Shown here piece after piece: positions 10,441 through 21,840 of a stretch of 64,000 nt of DNA. Where the stretch lies: contig BRKX01000006.1 of the NCBI GenBank assembly GCA_026008535.1, forward strand, positions 34,150,664-34,214,663. The letters are read 5' to 3'. Both the position numbers and the translations under genes were made by a program. The DNA is from Perilla frutescens. Taxonomy: Eukaryota; Streptophyta; Magnoliopsida; Lamiales; Lamiaceae. Position 1 is the first letter of the stretch. Each line of letters begins with the position of its first letter. Below the pieces are notes generated by a model. It was not told where the DNA came from. It searched no databases and was given only the letters and a program-made list of their open reading frames with translations.

Positions 10441-10857
10441 GTACTCAATCCATCTGTTTAAAGGAGCAAAACTGATAACTCACAGGACTATGTGGACCAC
10501 ACAATTCTAGAGAAGATCGAAGTTGGGCTTGAAGATGAAAGAAATGAATACAGCACCAGACCAGCTGAGACCACAGCTGAGGGTGATCAAGCCAATAGAG
10601 AAAATGATCGTGTTGAGACCTTCAATCCCACAACTGAAGTAGGGGAAAAAACTGATGAGGAAGAAGGGTAAACTGAAGACAAGACATCAGAAGATGTCAA
10701 TGCAGAGAATCCAACTGAAAATCTAGCTGAGGAGAGCCTACCCAAATGGCTCAGGAGCCATCCAGCTGACAACATAATTGGAGATCTAAGAAGTCGAGTT
10801 CAGACCTGAAGTTCAACTGAGCATGCTCTCTTCACATGTTTTATATCTCAAACTTAA
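10441..10857 (+). pseudogene. SIRE integrase-RT spacer
   Basis: Same frame as the integrase. The peptide is rich in Glu, Thr and Asp (AETTAEGDQANRENDRVETF, TEDKTSEDVNAENPTENLAE) and ends with PKWLRSHPADNIIGDLRSRV, the usual block before Copia RT. Stops near 10459, 10669 and 10807. Confidence 0.7.
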
Positions 10858-11826
10858 CCGAAAAACATCAATGAAGCTCTTGAAGATACTGACTGGATAA
10901 TCGCCATGCAAAAGGAGGTTAACCAGTTCACAAGAAATGATGTGTGGTTTCTCGTTGATAGACTAAAAATCCAGAAAGTCATCAGAACCAAGTGGATTTT
11001 TCGCAACAAACTGGATGAATAAGGCATCATCACAAGGAACAAGGTAAGATTGGTAGCCAAAGGATACTCTCAAAGTGAATAAATGGACTTTGGTAAGACA
11101 TTTACACCAGTTGCAAGATTAGAAGCTATCAGATTGTTCCTCACCTATGCGGTTCACAACAATTTCACTGTGTATCAAATAGACATGAAAAGTGCTTTTC
11201 TACAAGGGATGCTCAAGGAGGATATCTATGTCGAGCAACCACCTGGATTTGAGATTGAAGACCAAGTCTTCAAACTGAAGAAAGCACTCTGTGGGCTGAA
11301 GCAAGCGCCCAGAGCCTGGTATGAAACCCTTACTACATTCTTGCTCAAGAATGAGTTTAAAAAAGGAGTCATTGATCGCACTTTATTTAGAATATAGAGA
11401 TCATCAAAGATCTTAATGGTTCAAATCTATGTGGATGACATAATATTTGGATCAAAGAGTAAGGATCTCTGCACTCGATTCGCACAACTGATGCAGAGCG
11501 AATTCGTGATGAGCATGATGGGAGAAATGAACTTCTTCCTAGGACTCCAAGTGAAGCAGCTCCAAGATAGGATATTCATGAATGAAGCCAAGTACACAAA
11601 GAAGTTGGTCAAGAAGTTTGGAACTGATAAGGAAAAAAAAATCAAGATCCCCATGAATACATCAGTTCAATTGACTCTCGATGAAGATGGAGAATCAGTT
11701 AGCCAAACTCAATACAGAGGCATCATCATTTCACTTCTCTATCTAACTGCTAGTCGACCAGACATTTCATATTCAGTCGGCTTATGTGCACGCTTCCAAG
11801 CCAACTCGAAGAAAAGCCATCTCTAA
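10858..11826 (+). pseudogene. SIRE reverse transcriptase
   Basis: NINEALEDTDWIIAMQKEVNQF opens the RT. KTFTPVARLEAIRLFLTYA, YQIDMKSAFLQGMLKEDIYV, LKKALCGLKQAPRAWYETL and the intact catalytic YVDDIIFGS (Tyr codon at 11428) follow in order. PMNTSVQLTLDE and YRGIIISLLYLTASRPDISYSV are the thumb region. The catalytic Asp pair is preserved, so inactivation rests on stops (11023, 11080, 11395). The integrase, RT and RNase H blocks share one frame from 9664 to 12486. Confidence 0.9.
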
Positions 11827-12486
11827 GCAGCAAAGAGGATCATCAAATACCTCAGAGGAACCATAAATCTTAGATTATGGTATTATAGAGATGACAGCTT
11901 GAGTCTAACTGGCTATTCAAACTCAGACTTTGGTGGATACAAGATTGATTGAAAGTGTACAAGTAGAACGTGTCAGTTTCTTGGTCACAAACTGATATCC
12001 TGGCTCAGCAAAAAGTAGCACTTAGTTGCAACATCAACAACTAAAGCAGAATATGTAGCTGCTGGAAGCTGCTGTGCACAGATACTCTAGATGAAGCAGC
12101 AGTTGAAGGACTACAAGGTCGAAACTGATGAAGTACCTATCTTCTGCGACAACAATAGTGCCATTCCTATTTCTCAGAATCTAGTTTTGTATTTGTGAAC
12201 AAAGCATATAGACATCAGACACCACTTCATCAGAGATCACATTGAAAAGAAGGACGTATGCATCCAATATGTCAACACAGAGAAGCAGATAGCAGACATC
12301 TTCACAGAACCTTTACCAGAAGCAAGATTCAAAGAGCTATGTATCCAATTGGGACAATTGGAACTAGCATCAGAAGATGAAGATGATAAAAATGGAAGAG
12401 TGCAAAGAGCAATCCCAGCCGATGAGAAAAGGATAGCAGAAGCTGAAACTGAACCAAAAGGTGCATCAGTTCAGTCAGCAAAATGA
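11827..12486 (+). pseudogene. SIRE RNase H and end of pol
   Basis: The frame of the RT continues with KRIIKYLRGTINLRLWYYRD, GYSNSDFGGYK, TSTTKAEYVAAGSCCAQI, IFCDNNSAIPISQN, TKHIDIRHHFIRDHI and ADIFTEPLPEARFKEL, the standard Copia RNase H order with the catalytic acidic residues visible. Stops at 11824, 11950, 12016, 12088 (TAG or TGA where Arg, Gln or Trp are usual) and 12196 interrupt it. The tail is rich in Glu and Ala and stops at TGA 12484-12486. RNase H would have removed the RNA template during cDNA synthesis. Confidence 0.85.
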
Positions 12487-13149
12487 GTCAAAACTGCTCA
12501 AATCATCAGTTAAGACAAAAAACAAGCTGAAAAGTTTGCAAACTGATGAAAGGCGTGGAAGCTGAGAATTCAAAAGGTCAAAACTGATCAGATGCTCAAT
12601 TAGTTCGCAATGGAGAAAACAACTCGTGATCAGCTGAAGCAAGCAGCTGAACTAGAAGGAGAGTTGGAAGCCAACTCCGGAAAAAGAAGAGCTAAACTGA
12701 AAATATCCAGTTGAAGTCGATCATGCCAACTGGAGATTGCCAGATGTAACCAAATCATCTGATGATGTCAGCAACTTGAGGCCACGCGGAAGCTGTAGAG
12801 AGAGAGCTTCAAACAGATAAGTTTGACTTTACTTTGATTTGTGGAACGGTAAAATGACGTGTTATACCATTATTATCGTTGGACCCACTATCTCTCTCTT
12901 CAATTAATCACAACGGATAAATTTGAGAATTAATCGACGGATTAATCAGAGCCGTTCAAGATAAGCTCTCCTCAAATTCTTGTTACCGTTAGATTCACCA
13001 TGGTGATTTGAAGGTTATTAATAGACTGGCCGAATTCTTTTTCAGCCCACTTAAAAGCCAACAAGCCTTCAAGAATTCCCTCAAGAGCCTAAATTCAGAG
13101 TTTTCCCATCCTTCCAAAACCCTCAGAAAACTCACTCAAAATTATCAAG
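12487..13149 (+). other. Spacer between SIRE pol and 3' ORF
   Basis: No gene seen. The first 280 bp keep the SIRE word habit (AACTGATGA, CAGTTG, AGCTGAA). The rest is leader-like and AT-rich and ends with CACTCAAAATTATCAAG before the ATG at 13150. Confidence 0.6.
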
Positions 13150-13825
13150 ATGGCTCAATTTTCTACCAACATTCACCGAAGACTTCGTAACTTTAGACTA
13201 TCCGGTGAACACTCAGGAGCCTTTCACAGAGACCTGAGTCACGACAAGATACTAAGCCAGCCAACATCAGACAATTCACCAACTTCTCACCCTTGGGCGA
13301 ATTTATTCTCACTGTAATCGAAAATGCACGGCTGGAGAACTTCACTAAAAGCACTCCCTCGAGAGTATATCTAGAGGTTGTAGTGGAATTCTTCCTTAAC
13401 TCCTTCAGCGAGGAAGATTCCAGGATTATCAGGAGTGAAGTAAGGGGCATTCAAATTCTGATCACTCCATCTATCCTTAGAAACATCTTTGGGTTGTCAG
13501 ATGAAGAAGACAACCTAGAAGAGACAGAAGTGAACACCAGACACTGCTATAATAGTTGGGCAACAATCTGTACTATAGAAAGCTTTGATGTCAACCATCA
13601 CACATCCAGATTTCATAAGAAATTTCAAGTGTTAGCAGCTGTGGCTACACAAATAATGGTAGGATCGTGTGAAGGTCACAATGAAATGTCAGAGATAAAG
13701 TACAAGATCTGTAATGCCATCTGGGAAACTAGAGGAATAGACTGGTCCTCATTCCTCTTCAAGCAGCTAAAGAAGTTTGTAGACATCATGGAAAGAGAAA
13801 CAACCAGCAAATTGTGCTTTCCACT
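13150..13825 (+). pseudogene. SIRE 3' ORF downstream of pol (plant transposon-protein-like), N-terminal part
   Basis: ATGGCTCAATTTTCTACC opens the ORF; an early 1-base shift moves the frame, which is then open across about 13260-13967. Blocks: FTKSTPSRVYLEVVVEFFLN, SEVRGIQILITPSILRNIFG and ETRGIDWSSFLFKQLKKFVD. The same order appears in the ORFs at 47038 and 63033 (minus): V.EFY/F, IxxxVxGxxIxIxxxxxxxxxxLS, then a DW[AS]S block. SIRE-type elements have an extra ORF in this position whose role is not settled; it has been called env-like on position alone. I see no signal peptide or membrane segment. The SIRE reading ends at FP near 13822; after that an Athila LTR starts and the apparent ORF tail to 13967 is LTR. 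Confidence 0.65.
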
Positions 13826-14232
13826 GTTTAGTGTTTGTTTATATTGTTTTATTGTAAGATTTTGCATGTTTTGTAAGTTATTTTCTAGTACTTTTTGTAG
13901 TTTATTTGTAGATTTCGTGCTTTTATCTTCACTTGTTGCTCTCATGGTGGAATATGCCAAGTTGTGAAAAACTTGAGCTTGTACTTGTAAAAACTCGGTT
14001 TTTAGGTATTAAGGTAGCGAGGAGCGAGGATGAGACCAGAACAGATGAACCCGGAAGAATTGGCCATACACCACAAGACCGTGCGAGGAGCATGGCCACG
14101 CAACACGGTCCCGCGGACGCGTGAGCCCCGCGACCGCGCGAGGGGCCTCTTGGTGGGAGGCGCCTTGCGAGCGCGCGCACCCCAGTACCCCGCAAGCGTG
14201 TGGTGTCCCGCTGGTGCGCGGGACGCCCTATT
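13826..14232 (+). repeat. Athila 5' LTR, first part
   Basis: Collinear with the 3' LTR from 40132: TGTTTAGTGTTTGTTT, GTAAGATTTTGCATGTTTT, CTTGTTGCTCTCATGGTGGA and AAAACTCGGTTTTTAGG occur in both. Similarity to the 3' copy starts at 13826, which fixes the LTR start. The last five bases (CTATT) are the target duplication of the Copia element at 14233. Confidence 0.85.
14040..14230 (+). other. CpG-rich module in Athila 5' LTR
   Basis: Contains CGCGACCGCGCGAGGGGCC (about 14130) and many GCGCG words. It is the counterpart of 40370-40525 in the 3' LTR and, in inverse orientation, of the chromovirus LTR module. Confidence 0.75.
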
Positions 14233-15696
14233 TGTTGGTTTTGTATACTGGAAAGCTTGTCTTTGTATACAATAAATAATATTAAGATAATATAGATTGA
14301 ATAATAATTGCATTCACTATTTGTGTATATATTTATTGTTATATATTTATATGCATGGTTCCATATACTTGCATTGTAGATGATATGGTGTGGGTCAACA
14401 CACGGTAGAGATCATATCATCGGATTCCTTACAATGTATTAAAAGGCTCACGGCTTAGATGGTCCTGAACCCACCATCGGTACACCGTAGAATAATCTGA
14501 TAGTTAGTTTATCTTGACTAACAGATTATTCTAGTACACGGGCAAGTGTATTGAGGAGGATCTACTCAGGATTCTATTCTCTATTCTGACCTTAAATGAG
14601 AGAATAAGAATCCACAGAGTTCAGGTTCTTAACCCCTGTATGTTGGCGGACATATATGTGTAGTGTTTGCAGCTTTGATTTATCAAAGGGTGAGATTCTT
14701 TCATAGAATCAATAATCTTGATATCTTGGGTTGTAATATTTACACATATGATGGGTCGTGCAATATTTAGGGGCATCGTGTCCTGGTGCGCCAGGTTGAT
14801 GGTGTCCCCTTGAGGAAGCACAAGGATCATGGAAAGCCCTGCAGGCATAATATTAATTTATTCTTATCATGATAAATGGAAATCATGCGGTACTACTCAA
14901 GGAACAAGATATTAATTAATTATAGATGTCAGAAGCTTACATAATTAATTAATGGACATTATATCTTAAACATGGGAAATGGCTGAACTAAAGGAGAAAG
15001 CATATTTGCAAATATGTATTAAATTGGTAGGTCAGTATCATTTCTTTAGTGGAACAAAAATAATACTTAATTTATTTATTTATATCCATGTCATGGATAT
15101 TAGAAATTAAATAAATTAGTAGGCCAATTTAATATTCTTCTAGATCCCTGTTGTAGCCCAATATGACTTAAGTGGACTGGGAATGGAACATGAGTGGGAG
15201 GCCCAAGCCCAATAGGGTTTGGAGAGTTAATTTTCGCCCCCTCCCCTATAATAAGGGAGGGGGGCCACGAAAATTATAAGAAAAAACACATCCAATACAG
15301 CCCCTCTAACTGCTCTCTTGATTCCTAGAGTTTCCACAACCGTTTAGTAGTCTGCAGCCCACCCTGCATCTAAACAAGGTCTGAGAATACAGCAGAAGAT
15401 CAAGAAGTAGAATATTGGAGATGTGTGTTTCGAACACCATGAAGATTCACCATGATCATGTGTTCTCCATCAACAACGGGATTAGATCTTTAATCCCGTG
15501 AGCAACCCGACAAAGTTTGTAAGTACCGGTTTCGATAGATTCTATTTTATTCCGCTGCAATAGATTCGAAATTGAAACTTGCATGCTAATTCAACATAGG
15601 ATAATTAATGTCACACATAAAATTATGATTTATATGAGTTAGAATTAATGGCATCCAAATAGATCCTGTGGGGTACAATTCGAGAAAACCCCAACA
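14233..15696 (+). repeat. LTR-A 5' LTR
   Basis: 1464 bp, TG...CA. The 3' LTR lacks about 181 bp of it (about 14631-14811) at a short microhomology near CCTTGAGGAAGCAC. Outside this I counted roughly 30 substitutions by eye, so the pair is fairly old but much younger than the LTR-A copies at 422, 777, 48884 and 56942. Confidence 0.92.
15228..15276 (+). promoter_or_regulatory. LTR-A TATA box inside a palindrome (copy A)
   Basis: Outer arms TAATTTTCG (15228-15236) and CGAAAATTA (15268-15276), inner arms CCCCCTCCC (15237-15245) and GGGAGGGGG (15255-15263); all paired bases match. The 9-base loop is CTATAATAA, the TATA box. This is the likely LTR promoter. Confidence 0.75.
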
Positions 15697-15716
15697 ATTG
15701 GTATCAAAGCAGGTTT
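15697..15716 (+). other. LTR-A primer-binding site
   Basis: TGGTATCAAAGCAGG begins at 15699, three bases after the LTR. It is the initiator tRNA-Met type (usual TGGTATCAGAGC) with one G-to-A change. Confidence 0.85.
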
Positions 15717-15839
15717 TGGCTCTGCCTAAGAATTAATTCCATGATAAATTCGAATTGTATGTTTAAATTTGTAGATGAATTTTGGGTTGAAATTTTCAGA
15801 TTTAATTGTTCATCATGATTCGAATTGTTTGGATTGAAA

Positions 15840-17165
15840 TTGCTTTGGAATTTTTTTTAGTTCGCTAATATTCCAAATTTTAATCCGTAGAGAATTGAAA
15901 TATTAGTATTAAATTTTGGAATGGAATTTGATGTATGTCAAAATTCCATGTTTGATTCTAATATTGGTTGGATTAAATTTGTCAAGGATTTTTATTAATC
16001 CTAAATTTTAATCCTAGTTTTTTTTTTTTCTCGATCATGGTGGAATCAAGATTTGGAAATATTATCTGTGATAAAATGTGATTCCAAAGTGATTTGCCAT
16101 GGCCGAGAGTTGTCCAAATTGAATTTCCTAATTATTTTTGTAATTTTCGATTTTTATGTTTTTAATTTAGAATAGAATTTTGATTAATATCAAAATTTCC
16201 ATATTTAATCATGATAGGGAACGAAAATTATGGGGATTAGAATTGGAGAAGGTGATTTTTGATGTATATCAAAAGTTACTAAATTCTAATCCAAGTAGGT
16301 TTCAAAATAGAATTTTAAATTTGGTAAGTGTTTGAAGAGGATCAAACTTTCATATTTTTTATTCTAGTAATTTTGATACCTAGTATATAATTTGGAAAAG
16401 ATTTTGATTAATATCAAATTTTCAAATTATTACTTTTCTTTAGGGGTATTCGAATTATGAGATTTAATTTGGAGATCAAATTTCAAAAATTTGATGTTAA
16501 ATTAATTCCCTAAATTGATCCATATTTTTTGAAAATTTGGAATTGGACTTGGAATAGATTTTTGACGTTATCAAAATTTTCATATCTAATCCTAGAGATA
16601 TTTTCAAAATATGGAAGATTATAATTGGATAAGGTAATTTTGATGAATATCAAAACTTACCTAATTATAATCCAAATAGGCTTCAAAATAGAATTTTAAA
16701 TTCGGAAAGTATTTGAAGTGGATCAAAATTTCCAGATTTATTATTCTTAGAATTTTCGAAACTTAGGCATTTAGTTTGGAAAATATTTTTGATTAATATC
16801 AAAATTTCCAGATTTATTTATTTAGGGATTTTCGAAAATTAAGGAATTTTATTTGGGAAAGATTTTTGATAAATATCAAAATTTCCAGATTTATTCCTTA
16901 TGTTATTTTCGAAGAATTAATATTGAATTTGGTGGAAAATTATAATTAATTGCCAAATTTTATCTTAGTGTATTATTCGAAAATGTAAGATTTAATTTGG
17001 AGGAATTTTTGATTTATTTTGAAAATTTCCATATTTTATCTTTGTGATAATTTCGAATGTATAAGATTTAATTTGGTGGAATATTTTAATTAATTTTAAA
17101 ATTTTCAAATTTAATCTTATGGTATTTCCGAAAATTTAAATTTTAAACTGAAGATAATTTTCGAA
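15840..17165 (+). repeat. Hairpin-bearing degenerate repeats in the LTR-A leader
   Basis: AT-rich untranslated leader with a recurring motif TTTTGAT-NNNN-ATCAAAA, often extended by GGAA on the left and TTCC on the right. Instances lie near 15925, 16172, 16255, 16402, 16557, 16637, 16787 and 16862, with weaker ones to about 17100. Spacing is about 75-155 bp. The leader at 58362-59095 has the same kind of units. No coding potential. Confidence 0.75.
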
Positions 17166-18639
17166 AATGATCATGTATGGATATCATATGCAATTTTATG
17201 TTTATCACTTAAAATTTGATAGTTGTTGTATGTAGACGATTTTTGTTTGCAGGTGATACCGACTATCATGGCTTTTTAATTTATGTGATGTGATGATTTA
17301 ATTTATGTTGAATGTATGGCTGTTGATGGTCGTATGCCGGTTTGGCTACGTAGTTTTTTATCCATGAGAAAATCCATGAATTAGACTAGCATTTATTTTA
17401 TTACATTGGTTTAATGTTATAGGACAAATAAATGTTAGTATTTAGATGGAATTTTTGAAATTCCATGTGTCTTGAGTTGTATCTTTTTATTCATTTATTA
17501 TTCTAGATATATTAGGATTTTCCATAATTAAAATCTTTATCATATGGAAATTGAATATTTAAGATGATAATTATTTTATCCTAGTGGATTTGGATAGGGT
17601 AATTGATATCTTTGGATTTATTCAAATATGATAAGAAAATATTTGAATTTGGAATAGAAATCCTTATAGAATTCGATAAGGATCAATATCTACTCAAGGA
17701 AGGAAAGTGGAGCAGCCCCAATCAAGGAAGGACGACATCCCGGACACGTCCTGAAATTCTAAATCAGTGTTAGGGTTTTGGCAAGACGCCTGGTGGTGGC
17801 GCGGATGACGTCCAGATTTCCGAAGCTGATTTTCCAAGAATATCTCATGAATGCAATATGAGAAATATGCCATGATAGTTGGTTTAAATTATTATGCTTA
17901 TAATATTGTGTGGATGCATGTCGTGGATGTTTACCATTTTATGTGATGATCTTGCATGCTAATGAGATAAAATGAAAACCTCAACTATAAATAACTAAGT
18001 GGGAGAGATTCATACCAAAGTATATAGAAATCTCAATCGGTCTCCATTAATCTGGTTTAATTGAAAAGTGATGGGCATGCGCATTGACAATAGGTCATCA
18101 TCCCTAACGGATGTGTCATATCACTGGATTCTCTAGAAATTAAACCTTTTAATAGATAACTGTAGAACACTGTTAGAATAAATTGACTCCTCCAAATGGA
18201 GCAATGAGTTCAAACCAGTGCCCTTAGGGTGAAGATGATGGTGTTCACACTTAGGTGTAATTTATTAATAAACGTCCACACTAACGTGGCTTATTAATTA
18301 GAAGATTACACGACCGCGAATGTTTTATTTCCGACTATTAATTTACTTGTCATAAGGAAACTTGACTGGAGGTAAATTAAAGGTTAATAACCTGTTTAAA
18401 AATGAATTTTATAAACGTCCACACTAACGTGGCTTATAAGAAACTTTTTTAAAATGTCGGTGGATAAGCATAAAATTCTTTTGAGGATTTCAATTATATG
18501 TTTAGTATCCTAAATGGTGTGACTGTACTGCTTGTTACTTTTCTACTATTCTATATTATCTTGGCACTCTCCAACTTGTCTTCTATTCTCAAAAGTTTTA
18601 TATCGGTGAAATACTAAAGACTGGATTCGAAACTTAAAA
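17166..18639 (+). other. LTR-A leader to gag, no intact gene
   Basis: AT-rich, decayed. A pair of direct repeats containing AAACGTCCACACTAACGTGGCTTAT sits at about 18270 and 18412. TTGACTGGAGGTAAATTAAAGG (18362) and the region to about 18510 match the reverse-strand LTR-A gag region at about 54290-54445, so this part belongs to the element's leader or early gag. Confidence 0.6.
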
Positions 18640-19240
18640 CATTGTCTTAAACGGCTGAAGGTATAATTTTACTTGATGAGGAATGTCATAAGAAACCAGT
18701 TATGAATTTTGATGTAGTGAGAACCTCTTATGGTGTAATCTCAAGAAACTCTTCGGACATCAGAATTACACAACAAAATGCATTGCAATGAAAAATCTAA
18801 TAAGCACCAAGATAGTCGATTTCATTCCTGTAAGGGATCACGTTCTCCGGATGATAAGCTTCTTATCGGAGATCGAAACCCTGGATGGTGAACAAGATAC
18901 CGAGTCTTAATCGACTTGGTGTTTAATAGTCTGTCCCTGAAGCTTAAATAGTTCTTTTTGAACTTTAGCATGATAAAGAATTATGTCACTTTATCAGAAA
19001 TGCTTGATGATCTTCAGACAGCTGAGATGCGAGTGAAAAGTATCACAGAAGCGCAAATGGCTGAGAGAAATGCATCTTCGGGCAAGAAGAGGAATGCATC
19101 TCAACCAAAGAAAGCGTGTAGAGCAATGAAGAAAATGACATAGTTACCTCAAAAGGATTTTAAGTCCAAAGGATATGTGCTTCAAGTAGAATCAGCTGAG
19201 ACATTGTAAGTCTAAGTTTCCTCTCAAAAAGGAAAGGTAT
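18640..19240 (+). pseudogene. gag: LTR-A Copia gag remnant
   Basis: AMKNLISTKIVDFIPVRDHV and SFLSEIETLDGEQDTES (about 18788-18910) align with YLAMKKLMDAKMANSTPVRN and GYLVEIEILGRELDAES of the reverse-strand copy (53964-53764). MIKNYVTLSEMLDDLQTAEM follows at 18970, matching the MIKKDVTLTELLMDLQAAEL block there. Stops and shifts are frequent. No zinc knuckle survives clearly in this copy. Confidence 0.75.
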
Positions 19241-21725
19241 TTCTCACTCGTTTGAGTAAAGATGAGATCACTATGTACATGTGCAATGCTATGGTAAAGT
19301 GGCGGCTATTGCAGTGGGAGACATAGACATACCTTTAGCAGTGATAGATTATAGTCTTTAAAAGGATTGTCTGTATGTGCTAGAATTTAGAAACTTGGTT
19401 TCTGTTTCTAAGTTGGTTTTGGATTGATATTTTGTTACTTTTGATAACTAGATTGTTATCATGGTTGGGAAACATTTTATCTATTCTGGCACATTGGATG
19501 GACATCTTTAAATACACTAAAATCTATGCTTAACGCTACAAAATAACCATTGAATACATTGATCAACCCCAATAAAAGGAAAGAATCTTCGCAAAGGAAT
19601 CAAACCTATCTTTGGCACCTAAGACTTGGATATATTATTCTTAAGAGGATTCAAAGTTTGATAAATGATGGTCCATTCGTCTCACTGGTCCTAGAATCAT
19701 TTCTTTGTGCAAATCCTGCTCAGAAAGTAAGATGAACAAGTGTCCTTTAAGGCTAAAGGAATAGATTCAAAGAAGTTATTAGGTTTAATTCACTCTGCTT
19801 GTATGGCCCTAGTGACAAGTACCTCTTAGGTGACTTTAGGGATCACTTAGCAGAGAATGGGATTACATCCCGGTTAACTCGTCTGCTATTCAAATAGCAG
19901 AATGACGTAGTGGTGCGAAGAAATTGAATGTTATTGGAAATGGTTAGATTGATGATGAGCTATTCAAAGTTGTTTATTTCGTTTTTCAGATATGACCTAG
20001 AAACGACGATTGTCTGTTGGATATCCCAGATGAATGAAAAGTGATTTATTTTATAGTCCTAAGAATCAGAAAGACATTGTAAGCACTAATGCCCGATTCT
20101 TAGAAGAAGACTATATAATAAGTCACAAGGTTAAGAACAAGATAGTTCTTAATGGTTTGAGGAAGGGACATTCGAATCCTACACCAAAGTGTACAAGAAG
20201 AGGTACCACCTAATACTGCACAACGTGTCACGAATGTACAGAAAATTCTTCATCGCAGTGGGAGGATTGTACGCCAACCTAATAGATTCCTTAGTCTAGA
20301 AGAATCTTCTGATTTTCTGGAAAGACTAAATGAATTGGATCCCAGAAACTATGATGGAGTGGTTCAAGATAAGGATGCGGTTTCTTAGAAAATTGCAATG
20401 GAATCCAAAATGGGATCTATAGATCACCATGATAATGGGAGCTTGTAGAACCACTAAATGGGGGTAAAACTCATTTGGTGAATGTGGATCTACAAAAGGA
20501 AAGAAAGGATCCAACAGATTGTTAGATCTGGAATCTCTTGTCGCTTGCTACTCATTTTTAACTTATTTGTTTGGCAAATAGATGTCAAGACAATTTTTTT
20601 CTGAACGGAAGTCTTGAGGATAATATCTATATGCGACAAACAAAGGGATTCATTGCTAAAGACCAATAGCACTTAGTGTGCTAGCTCAAAGGTCCATTCG
20701 TGGATTTAAGTAAGTATCAAAATCTTGGAATATCCGATCTAACGAAGTTATCCAGTCATATGGATTCGTGGAGAAATTGGATAAAGGCTGTGTATACAAG
20801 AGGCATGACGGAAACGTAGTGGTTATCCTAGTACCATATGTTAAATAACAAGTTGCTTATTGGGTAACAATGAGAAGGTGTTATCGAACATAGGAGTGTG
20901 ATTCTCCAAGCATTTCGATATAAAAGATTTGGGCTGATGTACTCATCCCAGGTTACCTATATCGAAAATGTGCTAGCTAGATTCAACATACAGATTCCAA
21001 GAAAGGTTTTATACCTTTCAAGAATGGAATACATCTACTCAAGGAAATGTGCTCCCCAAACACATAATGAGATGGATGAGTGAAAATGAGATTCCTTATG
21101 CTTCAGTAAAAGGAATTCTCACGTATGGTATGCTATGCGCAACGACCGATATCTACTATGCAGTGGCATAGTGGAAAGATATCAATTTTAACCTTAGTTA
21201 AGGACAATGGACTGTGGAAAAGAGTATTCTCAAGAATACTTGAGATAGTATGCTTGTTTACCACTCGGACAGTCTAATTGCTTTGGGTTATATGGACTTA
21301 GTTTTTCCAAAACCGATAAAAAGAATTAGAGTAAATCTTCCTCAGTATATGTGTTTAAATTGGGAAGGGTAGTTGTGGCATGGAGGAGTAAGGCAGAAAT
21401 GCATGCTCACTCCACCATGAAAGTCAAGTATGTGGTTGGCTCTGAGGCTACGAAAGACTGTACGGCTCCATAGCTTCTTGTTGGACTCGGGTGTCGTTCC
21501 TGATTTACCTTAGGAGTATCATGACACACTGTGATAACTCCAGTGCAGTAGCAAATTTGAAAAGGAATCCAGAGTCCATGGGACAATTAACACATAGGAT
21601 TAAAGTACCACCTTATACAAAATATAAGGGAGGAAGATGTGGCAGTGGTCAAGATTGCATTGGAAGATAAAAATGGCTGTCCCATTCACGAGCCTTCCAA
21701 GCTCAGACCTTCAATGGTCAAGTGG
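19241..21725 (+). pseudogene. LTR-A Copia pol remnant (integrase, RT, RNase H)
   Basis: Ordered but broken pieces: KDEITMYMCNAM near 19258 (post-protease); YLWHLRLGYIILKRIQSLIN at 19610 (GAG-pre-integrase); DFRDHLAENGITSRLT near 19830 (integrase, with the first Asp block and much of the core missing); FFLNGSLEDNIYMRQTKGFI at about 20596 and FGLMYSSQVTYIENVLARFN at 20928 (RT); GILTYGMLCATTDIYYAVA at 21112 and MLVYHSDSLIALGY at 21250 (RNase H connection); a decayed RNase H tail to about 21720. Many stops and several frameshifts: far more decayed than its LTR identity suggests, so selection on coding had probably ended before this copy inserted. Confidence 0.75.
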
Positions 21726-21827
21726 AGATAATGGGAGTTGATGTAGACCCGGGGCCGTTTTTTGAGTTTATGTTATGTTGGAGAGTTAGCCAGTGTGTTG
21801 TTTATACTTGAAAGACATGCTTCGAGT

Positions 21828-21840
21828 ATAAGTGTGAGAT
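21828..21840 (+). other. LTR-A polypurine tract
   Basis: ATAAGTGTGAGAT directly precedes the 3' LTR. The reverse-strand copy has ATAAATGGGAGAT at the same place, so a G has changed to T within the tract here. Confidence 0.7.

Larger units (their letters stand above)
1319..13825 (+). mobile_element. SIRE/Maximus-type Ty1-Copia retrotransposon, 3' end missing
   Basis: The order is 5' LTR (1319-3640), PBS (3643), gag (from 3916), protease, integrase, RT and RNase H (to 12486), spacer, then an extra ORF downstream of pol (13150-13825). The extra 3' ORF, the long LTR and the PBS place it with SIRE/Maximus-like Copia elements. Gag is split by a chromovirus fragment (about 4595-7330). The 3' ORF ends where an Athila LTR starts (13826), most simply because the Athila element inserted there. 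No 3' LTR of this copy is visible in the window. Confidence 0.8.

Noticed and set aside
13929..14313. Arg/Ala-rich frames on both strands
   Set aside because: Products of the CpG-rich LTR module and its flanks; the frames cross an LTR-LTR insertion boundary.
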